DNA from: JACDAN01 sp035265935
GTDB taxonomy: Bacteria; Actinomycetota; Thermoleophilia; Gaiellales; Gaiellaceae
Length of the DNA stretch: 44,658 nt
Direction: 5' to 3'
NCBI GenBank assembly: GCA_035265935.1
Contig: DATFOC010000106.1
Location: 1 to 44,658 of the forward strand
In this document: positions 32,373 through 40,119 of the stretch, piece by piece
Numbering within the stretch: the stretch's first letter is position 1
Layout: each line of letters starts with the position of its first letter
Made by a program: the position numbers and the translations under genes
The notes under the pieces: model-generated
Database searches by the model: none
What the model saw: only the letters and a program-made list of their open reading frames with translations
What the model was told of the DNA's origin: nothing

Positions 32373-33402
32373 CGGCGATCGGAAGGACCTCGCCGCTGAG
32401 TGCGGCCTCCGGCCGCGGCGCCACCTCGAAGCACTGCTCGACGAACCGGGCAGCCGCCTGCGTCCGGCCGTGCTTGCGGATCTCGACGAGGAAGGTCGGC
32501 GTGAACAGGATCCGGTGGCCGATGACGGGGAGGAAGAGCTCCTCGACGTCCTCGGGAATCACGTAGTCGCGGTCGTGCAGGAGCGCCCAGGCGCGCGCGG
32601 CACGCTCGAGCGCGAGGCTCCCGCGCACCGAGGCGCCGATGGCCACCGTGTCGAGCTCGCGTGTGGCACGGACGACGTCGATCACCCACCGCTGGATCAG
32701 CTCGTCGACATAGACCTCTTCGCTCACGTGGTGGAGCTCCTCGACGTCGGCGAGCGAGACGACAGGTCCGAGGTCGCCGAGTGGATGGCCGTGTCGCTGG
32801 TCGCGGACGATCTGAAGCTCCTGCTCCGACTCCGGATAGCCAAGAGCCGTCTTGAGGAAGAAGCGGTCGAGCTGGGCCTCCGGCAGCGGGAAGGTCCCCT
32901 CGAGCTCGATCGGGTTCTGTGTCGCGAGGACGAGGAAGGGCTGCGGAAGCTCCCTCGTGACGCCGTCCACGGTGACCTGGGTCTCGGCCATCGCCTCCAG
33001 CAGCGAGGACTGCGTCTTCGGCATGGCGCGGTTGATCTCGTCGACGAGGACGACGTTGGCGAAGATCGGCCCGGGGCGGAACTCGAAGTCCCGCTCGCGC
33101 TGGTTGTAGACCGAGAGGCCGGTGACGTCCGTCGGCTGGAGGTCGGGCGTGCACTGGATCCGCGACGGCGACGCGCCGTCGATGCTCTGCGCGAGCGCCC
33201 GCGCAAGGACGGTCTTCGCCGTCCCCGGCACGTCCTCCAGGAGCACATGTCCCCGACAGGCCAGAGCCGTCAGGACGAGCCGGATCTCCTCCTGCTTACC
33301 GCGGACGACGAGGTCGATGTTCTCCAGCAGCTTGTTCGCGACGCCGACCGCACCCTGGATGCGCTCGCCGTCCCGGCGCCGCTCGGGCTCGAAGCTGCTC
33401 AT
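32356..33402 (-). CDS. MoxR-family AAA+ ATPase
   Basis: The product is 348 residues. Walker A is seen as LLEDVPGTAKT, Walker B as VVLVDEINRAMPKTQSSLLEAM, and sensor 1 as LVLATQNPIELEGTFPLPEAQLDRF, all typical of the MoxR group, with the lid domain at the C-terminus. It is the first gene of a six-gene minus-strand operon with DUF58, BatD-like, vWA, TPR and vWA genes. Such clusters assemble or activate envelope or metalloprotein complexes; the client here is unknown. Confidence 0.92.
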   Translation of the reverse strand: MSSFEPERRRDGERIQGAVGVANKLLENIDLVVRGKQEEIRLVLTALACRGHVLLEDVPGTAKTVLARALAQSIDGASPSRIQCTPDLQPTDVTGLSVYNQRERDFEFRPGPIFANVVLVDEINRAMPKTQSSLLEAMAETQVTVDGVTRELPQPFLVLATQNPIELEGTFPLPEAQLDRFFLKTALGYPESEQELQIVRDQRHGHPLGDLGPVVSLADVEELHHVSEEVYVDELIQRWVIDVVRATRELDTVAIGASVRGSLALERAARAWALLHDRDYVIPEDVEELFLPVIGHRILFTPTFLVEIRKHGRTQAAARFVEQCFEVAPRPEAALSGEVLPIAGERGD

Positions 33403-33452
33403 CGACGCCTCAATATAGGTTCAGCGTTCATTGATGTTCCATTAACGCAGTG
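33403..33452 (-). promoter_or_regulatory. AT-rich gap upstream of moxR, candidate promoter
   Basis: This 50-bp gap is markedly AT-rich against its surroundings. On the minus strand it contains TATATT (plus-strand 33411-33416), a plausible -10 element, with only a weak -35 match (TGGAAC) 18 bases upstream. It would drive the moxR operon. Support is limited to base composition and the -10 match. Confidence 0.3.
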
Positions 33453-34355
33453 TTAGACGTTGAAACGGATGTTCAGGACGTCGCCGTCCGCGACAACGTA
33501 CCCCTTTCCCTCGAGCCGTTGAAGGCCCCTCCGCGCCGCTTCGGCGTGGGAGCCGGACGAGACGAGGTCGTCCCACCGGATCACCTCGCACCGGATGAAG
33601 CCCCGCGCCATGTCGGTGTGGATCGAGGCGGCGGCATCCAAGGCGGTTCTGCCATTCCTCAGGGTCCAGGCGCGAGCCTCGTTGTCGCCGGCCGTGAAGA
33701 AGACCACCAGGTCGAGGACGGAGGCGAGCCGCCGGACGACGTCCTCCAGCGCGGATGAACCGCCGTTGCGGAACTGCGCCGCCTCGTCGGCAGGGAGATC
33801 GTGGAGCTCGGCCTCGAGCGCGAGGTCAACTCCGTCCGGGCCGTTCACGATCGGGATCAACGGCTTCGTCGTCAGTGGCTCCAGTCCGGCCGGAAGCTCG
33901 CCGGGCCAGTCGCGAAGCACGCCCTCGTCGTCGATGTGCGCGATCAGGCGCTCGCAAAGCTCCACCTCGGCGCGCAGGGTCGGATCGCCCGACTTGGAGT
34001 CCTTTCGAACGCGTTCGAGCCGGCGCTCGACGTGGTCCCGGTCGGCGACGAGCAGCTCCAGCTCGAGCGACGGCAGGTCGTCGGTGTCGCGGACGACCGC
34101 GAGCAGCGCGTCGGCACGGCGCACGCCGCCGAGCTGGGCGGCGGCCGTGCCCGGGACGTCGATCAGCCGGATCGTGGCCGGCGTCTGCTTCGCGGAGCCG
34201 ACGACCTCCGCGATCTGCGGCAGTCTCTCGTCCGCGATCGACGCAATCCCTACGTGCGGCGTTCCGTAGCCCTCCGGCCGCACGCCTGTCAGCGCCGTGA
34301 ACAGCGTCGTCTTGCCGGAGCCCGGCGGGCCGACGATCCCGACGTCGAGCGCCAT
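33453..34355 (-). CDS. Short YchF/Obg-like GTPase/ATPase with TGS domain
   Basis: The product is 300 residues, against about 360 for typical YchF. The P-loop reads GPPGSGKTT rather than GLPNVGKST, and switch II is LIDVPG. The usual YchF base-recognition segment corresponds to IPIVNGPDG. The C-terminal 80 residues match the YchF TGS/DUF933 end (FFTAGDNEARAWTLRNG, IHTDMARGFIRCEVIRWDD, GKGYVVADGDVLNIRFNV). The inserted helical region is shortened. It is likely a ribosome-associated nucleotidase of the YchF branch, perhaps a lineage-specific second copy. Confidence 0.75.
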   Translation of the reverse strand: MALDVGIVGPPGSGKTTLFTALTGVRPEGYGTPHVGIASIADERLPQIAEVVGSAKQTPATIRLIDVPGTAAAQLGGVRRADALLAVVRDTDDLPSLELELLVADRDHVERRLERVRKDSKSGDPTLRAEVELCERLIAHIDDEGVLRDWPGELPAGLEPLTTKPLIPIVNGPDGVDLALEAELHDLPADEAAQFRNGGSSALEDVVRRLASVLDLVVFFTAGDNEARAWTLRNGRTALDAAASIHTDMARGFIRCEVIRWDDLVSSGSHAEAARRGLQRLEGKGYVVADGDVLNIRFNV

Positions 34356-34364
34356 GCGGAGGTT

Positions 34365-34952
34365 CTAGCGCGTTACGTGCCTGTGCAGGGTGGCGAGCGC
34401 CCGGTGCTGGAGGGACTTCACCGCGCCCTCAGTCTTGTCGAGGATCGCCGCCGCCTCGCCGTTCGAGAAGCGGAAGACGAACTTGAGCGTCAGCACTTGC
34501 CGCTGCTCCGGCGAGAGGCGGGCGATCAGCTCCAGGAGGCTGGCGTCGCCGATCGACGCCAGCGCCTGCTCCTCGGCGGAGTTCCCCTCGACGGCGGCCG
34601 GCTCGGGGATCTCCTCCTCCGGCTGCCAGCGACGCCGAGCGCGGAAGTGGTCCATCGCGAGGTTGTGGGCGATCCGGAAGAGCCACGCGGAGAACGGCAC
34701 CGACGACCGCCAGCGGAAGCGCCCGATCGACTCGAGCATCTTCACGAAGGTCTGCGTGGTCAGGTCCTCCGCGTCGTGGCGGCTGCCGACGCTCATGTGC
34801 AGGTAGCTGTAGATCCGGTCGAAGTGGATCAGGTAGAGCTCTTCGAGGGCTGAGCGGTCGCCAAGCTGGGCCCGCTCGACGAGGTCTCGGATGAGACCGT
34901 TGTCGCTTGCCGCGTGCCGCCCAAAATGACCGGTGACGACCTGGTCGCCCAC
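34365..34952 (-). CDS. ECF-type RNA polymerase sigma factor
   Basis: The product is 195 residues with region 2 (ALEELYLIHFDRIYSYLHMSVGSRHDAEDLTTQTFVKML, then FSAWLFRIAHNLAMDHFRARRR) and region 4 (LIARLSPEQRQVLTLKFVFRFSNGEAAAIL...GAVKSLQHRALATL). No anti-sigma factor gene is adjacent. The GTG at 34952 follows CAGGAGGG very closely (about two bases), so the real start may be somewhat downstream. The ribosome-binding site sits in a short CCCTC/GAGGG stem at 34957-34968. Confidence 0.85.
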   Translation of the reverse strand: MGDQVVTGHFGRHAASDNGLIRDLVERAQLGDRSALEELYLIHFDRIYSYLHMSVGSRHDAEDLTTQTFVKMLESIGRFRWRSSVPFSAWLFRIAHNLAMDHFRARRRWQPEEEIPEPAAVEGNSAEEQALASIGDASLLELIARLSPEQRQVLTLKFVFRFSNGEAAAILDKTEGAVKSLQHRALATLHRHVTR

Positions 34953-34956
34953 CCCT

Positions 34957-34968
34957 CCTGAGGGATGC
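34957..34968. repeat. Short stem over the sigma-factor ribosome-binding site
   Basis: CCCTC and GAGGG are separated by two bases in the 33-bp gap between the DUF3107-like gene and the sigma-factor gene. On the minus strand the 3' half contains AGGAGG. The stem is short, so chance is likely; it is listed because other genes in the window show the same arrangement in stronger form. Confidence 0.25.
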
Positions 34969-34985
34969 CCCGCGAGGCTTGCGGC

Positions 34986-35219
34986 CTAAACGTTTCCGAA
35001 GCCGAGCCGGCCCTCACGCGCGAAGCGCTTGAGGTAGACGACGCGCGCCAGCGGGACCGTGTAACGGCCGTCCTCGGCGTCGAGGACGACCGAGCCGTTG
35101 TTCCCGCCCTGGAGCGCGGCTTCCAGCTCGTCCGCCGTCTCGGGCGTGACGAGCGCACTCATGATCTGCGTGCCGTCGAAGCCGATCTCGATGCGTATGT
35201 GATCTTCGATTGCGCTCAT
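34986..35219 (-). CDS. DUF3107-like small protein
   Basis: The product is 77 residues with the pattern of actinobacterial DUF3107 proteins: a first strand IRIEIGF, a helix with TADELEAAL, then GRYTVPLARVVYLKR and the ending GRLGFGNV. Function is unknown. The ATG at 35219 overlaps the epimerase stop by four bases, so the two are translationally coupled. Confidence 0.6.
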   Translation of the reverse strand: MSAIEDHIRIEIGFDGTQIMSALVTPETADELEAALQGGNNGSVVLDAEDGRYTVPLARVVYLKRFAREGRLGFGNV

Positions 35220-35617
35220 GGAGTCACCAATTCTGCAAGGACGCCGTGGACGGCGTCCGGATGGACGAATGCGACCTGGAGGCCGAAGAGGCCGGAGCGA
35301 GGCTCCTCGTCGATGAGCTCGGCGCCCCGGTCGGAAAGGTCGCGGAGGGCCGTCGGGAGATCGTTCACCTCGTAGGCAACGTGGTGCATGCCGGGCCCGC
35401 GCTTGGCGAGGAACTTGCCGACCGGCGTCTCCTCCCCCAGCGAGCTCATCAGCTCGACCCGGCTCTCACCCACTCGCACGGACACTGCCTGGACGCCCTG
35501 GTCCTCGAGCGTGCCCCGGTGCTCGACGCTGCCGCCGAACAGCCGCTCGTAGGTGCCGACCGCTTCGTCGAGATCCTCGACCGCGACTCCCAGATGGTGG
35601 ATCCGAAGGGCCTCCAC
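35216..35617 (-). CDS. mce: Methylmalonyl-CoA epimerase
   Basis: The product is 133 residues, a glyoxalase/VOC-fold enzyme that interconverts (R)- and (S)-methylmalonyl-CoA in propionate metabolism. Metal ligands appear as His in RIHHLGVAVEDL, Glu in RVELMSSLGEETPVGKFL, and His in GMHHVAYEVNDL, with the C-terminal glutamate in LAELV. Length and motif order match the family. It lies 14 bp after the ftsH-like gene's 3' end boundary and overlaps the DUF3107-like gene. Confidence 0.88.
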   Translation of the reverse strand: MEALRIHHLGVAVEDLDEAVGTYERLFGGSVEHRGTLEDQGVQAVSVRVGESRVELMSSLGEETPVGKFLAKRGPGMHHVAYEVNDLPTALRDLSDRGAELIDEEPRSGLFGLQVAFVHPDAVHGVLAELVTP

Positions 35618-35631
35618 GGCCCCGATGCTAC

Positions 35632-37167
35632 TTATGCCTGCTCGAGCTGCGGCGCATGCTGCGGCAGCACCCGAACAGTGCCAACCGTGTCGCTGGACCG
35701 CGATTCCGCGTCGACATCCGAGAGCAGGGTCGCGAGGTCGTCCCGGTGCAGCGTCTCCTTCTCGAGCAGCGCGCCGGCCACGCGATCGAGCGGCGAGCGG
35801 TGCTTCTCGAGCAGGCGGATCGCCTCCTCGTACGCGCCGTCCGTGAGACGCGCCTGCTCGCTGTCGCGCAGGCGCTTGGTCTCCTCCGAGAGCGCGTAGT
35901 TGTCCGCGCGCATCGTCCGCGAGACGACGCCTTCGGACATGCCGTACTCGAAAACCATCGCGCGGGCGAGCGACGTGACCTTCTCGAGGTCGTTGGCTGC
36001 CCCGTTCGTGACCCGGCCGAAGACGACCTGCTCGGCCGCGCGGCCGGCGAGCCCGATCTTCATCCAGTCGATCAGCTCCTCGCGCGTGTGCAGGTAGCGG
36101 TCCTCGTCGGGCAGGTGGAACGTGTAGCCGAGCGCGTCTCCGCGCGCCACGATCGTGGCCTTCTGCACGGGATCGCCCATGAGGTACGCCATCACGGCGT
36201 GGCCTCCCTCGTGGTACGCGAGGATACGACGCTCCTTCTCGGTGACGATGCGGCGCTGTTGAAGGCCGCCGACGACCCGCTCGAGCGCCGCCTCGAAGTT
36301 CGTCTGCGAGATGTCGTTGCGGTCGTCACGCGCGGCGAAGATCGCTGCCTCGTTTGCGACGTTGGCCAGGTCCGCACCGGTTAGCCCGGCGGTCTGGCGC
36401 GCGACGAGGTGGAGGTCGACGTCGGCCGCGAGGGGCTTGCCCCTCGTGTGAACTCCCAGGATCTCCTGGCGGCCGGCGAGATCCGGCGACGAGACGAGGA
36501 TCTGGCGGTCGAACCGGCCGGGGCGGAGCAGGGCCGGGTCGAGGTCCTCGAGCCGGTTCGAGGCGCCCATGACGATCACCTGGCCGCCCTCGCTCTCGTT
36601 GAAGCCGTCCAGCTCGACGAGCAGCTGGTTCAGCGTCTGGTCCTGCTCCCGGTTGAAGCCGCCGCCCATCCTCTTCATTCCGACGGCGTCGAGCTCGTCG
36701 ATGAAGATGATCGACGGAGCGTCGTTCCTGGCCTGCTCGAAGAGCTTCCGGATGCGGGCGGCCCCGAGGCCCGCGAACATCTCGACGAACGCCGAAGCGC
36801 TCTGGGAGTAGAAGCTCGCGCCGGACTCGTGCGCGACGGCCTTCGCGAGCAGCGTCTTGCCGGTGCCGGGCGGGCCGTAGAGGAGGATCCCCTTCGGCAC
36901 GCGTGCGCCGAGGCGCGAGAAACGCTTGGGATGGCGGAGGAAGTCCACGACCTCGCGGAGCTCCTTCTTCGCCTCGTCGAGGCCCGCGACCTCTTCCCAG
37001 GTCACCGAGCTTCGCGAGGTCGGCTTGACGTGCGTCGTCTTCACCCTCGGCATCAGCGAGAGGCTGCGCCAGAGCAGGTAGATGATGAGCGCGAACATGA
37101 TGATCGGGAGCCAGACGAAGGCGATGTCCCCGATCGCTCGCAGCAGCTCCCCCACGTCGAACGGCAT
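35632..37167 (-). CDS. ftsH: FtsH-type AAA+ metalloprotease with a single N-terminal membrane helix
   Basis: The product is 511 residues. One hydrophobic helix (IAFVWLPIIMFALIIYLLW) is followed directly by the AAA+ domain: Walker A LLYGPPGTGKTLLAKAVAHESG, Walker B SIIFIDELDAVG, and the SRH arginines in LLRPGRFDRQI. The protease domain has the zinc motif HEGGH (HEAGH in most homologues) and a third-ligand region around GAANDLEKVTSLARAMV. Typical FtsH has two helices with a periplasmic domain between them and about 600-650 residues; here the first helix and outer domain are absent. The ATG at 37167 gives the helix near the N-terminus. Confidence 0.9.
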   Translation of the reverse strand: MPFDVGELLRAIGDIAFVWLPIIMFALIIYLLWRSLSLMPRVKTTHVKPTSRSSVTWEEVAGLDEAKKELREVVDFLRHPKRFSRLGARVPKGILLYGPPGTGKTLLAKAVAHESGASFYSQSASAFVEMFAGLGAARIRKLFEQARNDAPSIIFIDELDAVGMKRMGGGFNREQDQTLNQLLVELDGFNESEGGQVIVMGASNRLEDLDPALLRPGRFDRQILVSSPDLAGRQEILGVHTRGKPLAADVDLHLVARQTAGLTGADLANVANEAAIFAARDDRNDISQTNFEAALERVVGGLQQRRIVTEKERRILAYHEGGHAVMAYLMGDPVQKATIVARGDALGYTFHLPDEDRYLHTREELIDWMKIGLAGRAAEQVVFGRVTNGAANDLEKVTSLARAMVFEYGMSEGVVSRTMRADNYALSEETKRLRDSEQARLTDGAYEEAIRLLEKHRSPLDRVAGALLEKETLHRDDLATLLSDVDAESRSSDTVGTVRVLPQHAPQLEQA

Positions 37168-37217
37168 GGACCGCCTATCGGCAGCGAGTCGCGTCCCCTG
37201 TAGGGCACACTGAACGC

Positions 37218-38252
37218 GTGGCCGAGCTCCCGGTCCCACCGCACTTCGACCCCGGCCGCGCGGGCGAGGTCTGGCGCGTTCCGTATCAGGAGCGCGCTCT
37301 CCACGCGCAGGCCTGGGCGGAGGTGCACGACCTCCGGCCCGCGCTCGAGAACGGCTTCCGGATATGTGTCGTCGCCGTCGACGTCCAGAACACGTTCTGC
37401 ATCCCCGGATTCGAGTTGTTCGTCGGGGGCCGCTCGGGCAACGGCGCGGTCGACGACAACCGGCGCCTCTGCGAGTTCCTCTACCGCAACCTGGGCGCGA
37501 TCACCGCGATCATCCCGACGCTCGACACCCACCGTGCGACACAAATCTTCCACGCCGCCTGGCTTATCGACGAGGAGGGCCGGCACCCGGAGCCCTATAC
37601 GCTCGTCAGCGTCGAGGACGTCGAGTCAGGCCGTTGGAAGGTCAATCCGCCGGTCGTCGAGAGCACCGGGATTGAGGCCGACTATGCGCAGCGCCAGCTG
37701 CTCGACTATACGCAGAAGCTGGCCGAGAGCGGGAAGTACAACCTCACGATCTGGCCCTACCACGGAATGCTGGGCGGAATCGGGCACGCCCTCGTCTCTG
37801 CGGTCGAGGAGGCGATCTTCTTCCACACGATCGCGCGCGCAAGCCAGCCATCGTTCCAGGTCAAGGGTGACAATCCGCTGACCGAGCACTACTCGATGTT
37901 CGGCCCCGAGATCACCACCGGCCCGGACGGCGGGACGATCGCCGGGATGAACGAGCTCCTGATCGAGCAGCTCTCGCTCTACGACGCGATCGTCGTCGCC
38001 GGCCAGGCGAAGAGCCACTGCGTGGCGTGGACGATCGACGACCTGCTCGAGGGCGACGACGAGCGTGAGCGCGCCCTCGCTCCCCGCACGTACCTCCTGG
38101 AGGATTGCACCTCACCGGTGGTCGTTCCCGGAATGGACTACACGGCGGAAGCGGACGCCGCTTTCGACCGCTTCGCTGCAGCCGGCATGCACGTTGTGCG
38201 CTCGACCGATCCGATCGAGAGCTGGCCCGGGATCCCTGCCCTCGTCGGCTAG
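37218..38252 (+). CDS. Isochorismatase-fold cysteine hydrolase, nicotinamidase-like
   Basis: The product is 344 residues, clearly longer than most nicotinamidases (about 200). The catalytic pattern is visible: Asp in VVAVDVQNTFC, a central Lys (SGKYNLTIWPYHGMLGG), and the nucleophile Cys in VVAGQAKSHCVAWTI. Insertions lie between the Asp and Cys regions, and a 45-residue N-terminal extension is present. The convergent neighbour is nicotinate phosphoribosyltransferase, so deamidation of nicotinamide to nicotinate for NAD salvage is the most economical role, but another amide substrate is possible. It is divergent from ftsH over 50 bp. Confidence 0.75.
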   Translation: MAELPVPPHFDPGRAGEVWRVPYQERALHAQAWAEVHDLRPALENGFRICVVAVDVQNTFCIPGFELFVGGRSGNGAVDDNRRLCEFLYRNLGAITAIIPTLDTHRATQIFHAAWLIDEEGRHPEPYTLVSVEDVESGRWKVNPPVVESTGIEADYAQRQLLDYTQKLAESGKYNLTIWPYHGMLGGIGHALVSAVEEAIFFHTIARASQPSFQVKGDNPLTEHYSMFGPEITTGPDGGTIAGMNELLIEQLSLYDAIVVAGQAKSHCVAWTIDDLLEGDDERERALAPRTYLLEDCTSPVVVPGMDYTAEADAAFDRFAAAGMHVVRSTDPIESWPGIPALVG

Positions 38253-38258
38253 CGCGAC

Positions 38259-39344
38259 CTACTCGACGAGCTCGAGCCGCGGATTCGGCCGGTACCGGCG
38301 GCCGACCTTTGCCGACGGCCGCCCGTCCGTCAGCACGACGTCCGCCGTGAAGTCGTTCTCGCCGCGGATGAGGGCCGAACCGACGCCGTAGGAGTCGACA
38401 GGCACACCGCACTCCTCCTCGAACTGCCTGATTCGCTCAGAGTTCATCCCGCCGGAAACCACGATCTTCACCCGCTCGAAGCCGTCGCGGTCAAGCGCCT
38501 CGCGCACCCTGCGGACGAGACGTGGGTTGACGCCGCGCGGGTCGAAGTCGCCCATCTCGTTCCAGAGCGATCTGTCGACAAGCGACCGCGAAGTATCGAG
38601 GCGGACGCCCCAGAGTCGGTCGCCGAGCGCCCGCGCCACCTCGAGCGAAGTGCCGACCGAGTCGTTCTCGAAGTCGACGAGGACGACGATGTTCGTGTCC
38701 GCGTCAATGTGCTCGGCGAACTTCGTCGCCGCGAGGACTGTGTTCCCGCCGTACGATGCGATCAGCGAATGCGGCACCGTGCCGATCGCGGCGCCGCCCC
38801 ACCAGGACGTGTTCGCGCCGGTCGTCATTCCGATCGGCGCGCCGATGGTCGCGCCGGCGACGTACGCGGCGTACCCGTCGCCCGTCTGGACTCGGTGATG
38901 GTCGTAACGAGCGGGCATGAAGATGATCGGCTTGCCGTTCGCAGCCTCTACCACGCGTTTGACGTTCGTTGCGATCATCGTGCGCCTCGCCAAGACGCCC
39001 AGGTAGACCGTCTCCAGGTGGGCGAACGTCGTGTAGTCGCCTTCGATCGTCATCACCGTCTCCCATGGTCTGATCTCATCGCCCTCGTAGAGCGCGTGGA
39101 CGGTTAGCCCCTCCCAGTCGTCCGAGCAAAGCTCGAGGACCGCGATCGCCTCGTCGATCCCGGCGAGGACCGCCTCCTTCTTCTGGAAGACCTGCATCAC
39201 GACCCGTGCGTGCCGGTCGTCCTCGAGCAGCACCTGCCGCGTGCGATTGAAGTACTCGTCTGTGTAGTAGCCCTCGCGGATCTTCTCGACCGGGAGGTCG
39301 AAGATCTCTGCGGGCAGCCGCGTCCCTCTAGTCTCGACCGCCAT
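38259..39344 (-). CDS. pncB: Nicotinate phosphoribosyltransferase
   Basis: The product is 361 residues. It joins nicotinate and PRPP to nicotinate mononucleotide in the NAD salvage pathway. Family segments are EGYYTDEYFNRTRQVL at the start, TVYLGVLARRT, ARYDHHRVQTGDGYAAYVAG, VVLVDFENDSVGTSLEVARAL, and VSGGMNSERIRQFEE with DSYGVGSALI. It belongs to the shorter bacterial/archaeal type. The ATG at 39344 overlaps the upstream DUF1385 gene by 17 bases. Confidence 0.88.
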   Translation of the reverse strand: MAVETRGTRLPAEIFDLPVEKIREGYYTDEYFNRTRQVLLEDDRHARVVMQVFQKKEAVLAGIDEAIAVLELCSDDWEGLTVHALYEGDEIRPWETVMTIEGDYTTFAHLETVYLGVLARRTMIATNVKRVVEAANGKPIIFMPARYDHHRVQTGDGYAAYVAGATIGAPIGMTTGANTSWWGGAAIGTVPHSLIASYGGNTVLAATKFAEHIDADTNIVVLVDFENDSVGTSLEVARALGDRLWGVRLDTSRSLVDRSLWNEMGDFDPRGVNPRLVRRVREALDRDGFERVKIVVSGGMNSERIRQFEEECGVPVDSYGVGSALIRGENDFTADVVLTDGRPSAKVGRRYRPNPRLELVE

Positions 39345-40119
39345 CTGCTGCTTCCTCGAGCCGCAGGCAGGCGGCGAGCGCGGCTTCCGCGACCTCGAGC
39401 TGTTCTGGGGTCGGCTCGGCCGTCGCCACCCGGTGCTGGAACTCGTGTCCGGGGCGGGCCAGCAGCTTCGAGAGCCGACGCTCGGGGTTCCTCGACATCC
39501 AGTTGAAGACCTCCGTCGCCGCGGCGAGCGCGCCCATAGAGGCAGCGAACCGGGCCTTGGTGCGCATGTGCGCGGGCGCCTTCGTGGCGAGTGCGTTTCC
39601 GGCCGCCATCGTCACGAGGAGCGGTCCCACCAGATGCGTCCCGCACCGCTCGTGCTCCCTGGCGCGCGGCTCGTCGTGCTCGTACGTCCCGATCGAGATG
39701 TGCTCGGCGCCGTGATAGGCGGCCAGCGCCGTCCCGCGCAGCGCGATCGCCGCAGGCGCGAGCGACGCGAAGCCGGCGATCAACTCCTTTGCTGCGGGGC
39801 CGAGCCGGCCCGAGCCACGCACGGCGTGGGTGAAGACCGCACCGCCGAGCATCGCAGCGAGAACGGCGGGCCGCTCGAAGGGAAGGCGCGCCTCGGGCAC
39901 CCGCCGTCGCACCTCGGGCAAGAGAGCGAAGATCTCCGCGACCCGGGCCGGGCCACGGAGGAACGGCCGCCCGACGTTCGCCGCCCGGAACCGCTTGACG
40001 TCCGACTCGACCCGCAGCGAGCCGTCCGGAGCGCGAACCGCACAAGCCCACGCGTTGGGGCCGTGGACGAGCACGCCGTTGGCAAGCGCCATCCCGCCGA
40101 GCCGGATCTTCTCGCTCAC
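39328..40119 (-). CDS. DUF1385 family membrane protein
   Basis: The product is 263 residues. The N-terminus GGMALANGVLVHGPNAWACAVR corresponds to the GGQAVxEGVMMRGP signature of DUF1385. The central AAYHGAEHISIGTYEHDEP carries the conserved AEH and E residues of the family (possible metal ligands), and hydrophobic segments lie on both sides. Function is unknown. The GTG at 40119 overlaps the M20 peptidase stop by four bases, and the frame is also open further upstream. Confidence 0.78.
   Translation of the reverse strand: MSEKIRLGGMALANGVLVHGPNAWACAVRAPDGSLRVESDVKRFRAANVGRPFLRGPARVAEIFALLPEVRRRVPEARLPFERPAVLAAMLGGAVFTHAVRGSGRLGPAAKELIAGFASLAPAAIALRGTALAAYHGAEHISIGTYEHDEPRAREHERCGTHLVGPLLVTMAAGNALATKAPAHMRTKARFAASMGALAAATEVFNWMSRNPERRLSKLLARPGHEFQHRVATAEPTPEQLEVAEAALAACLRLEEAADGGRD

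Noticed and set aside
34930..34990. Possible cyclic-dinucleotide riboswitch before the sigma-factor gene
   Set aside because: Only short stems and a GGGGTGGGCGACC stretch are seen; the space between genes is 33 bp, too small for a known aptamer.
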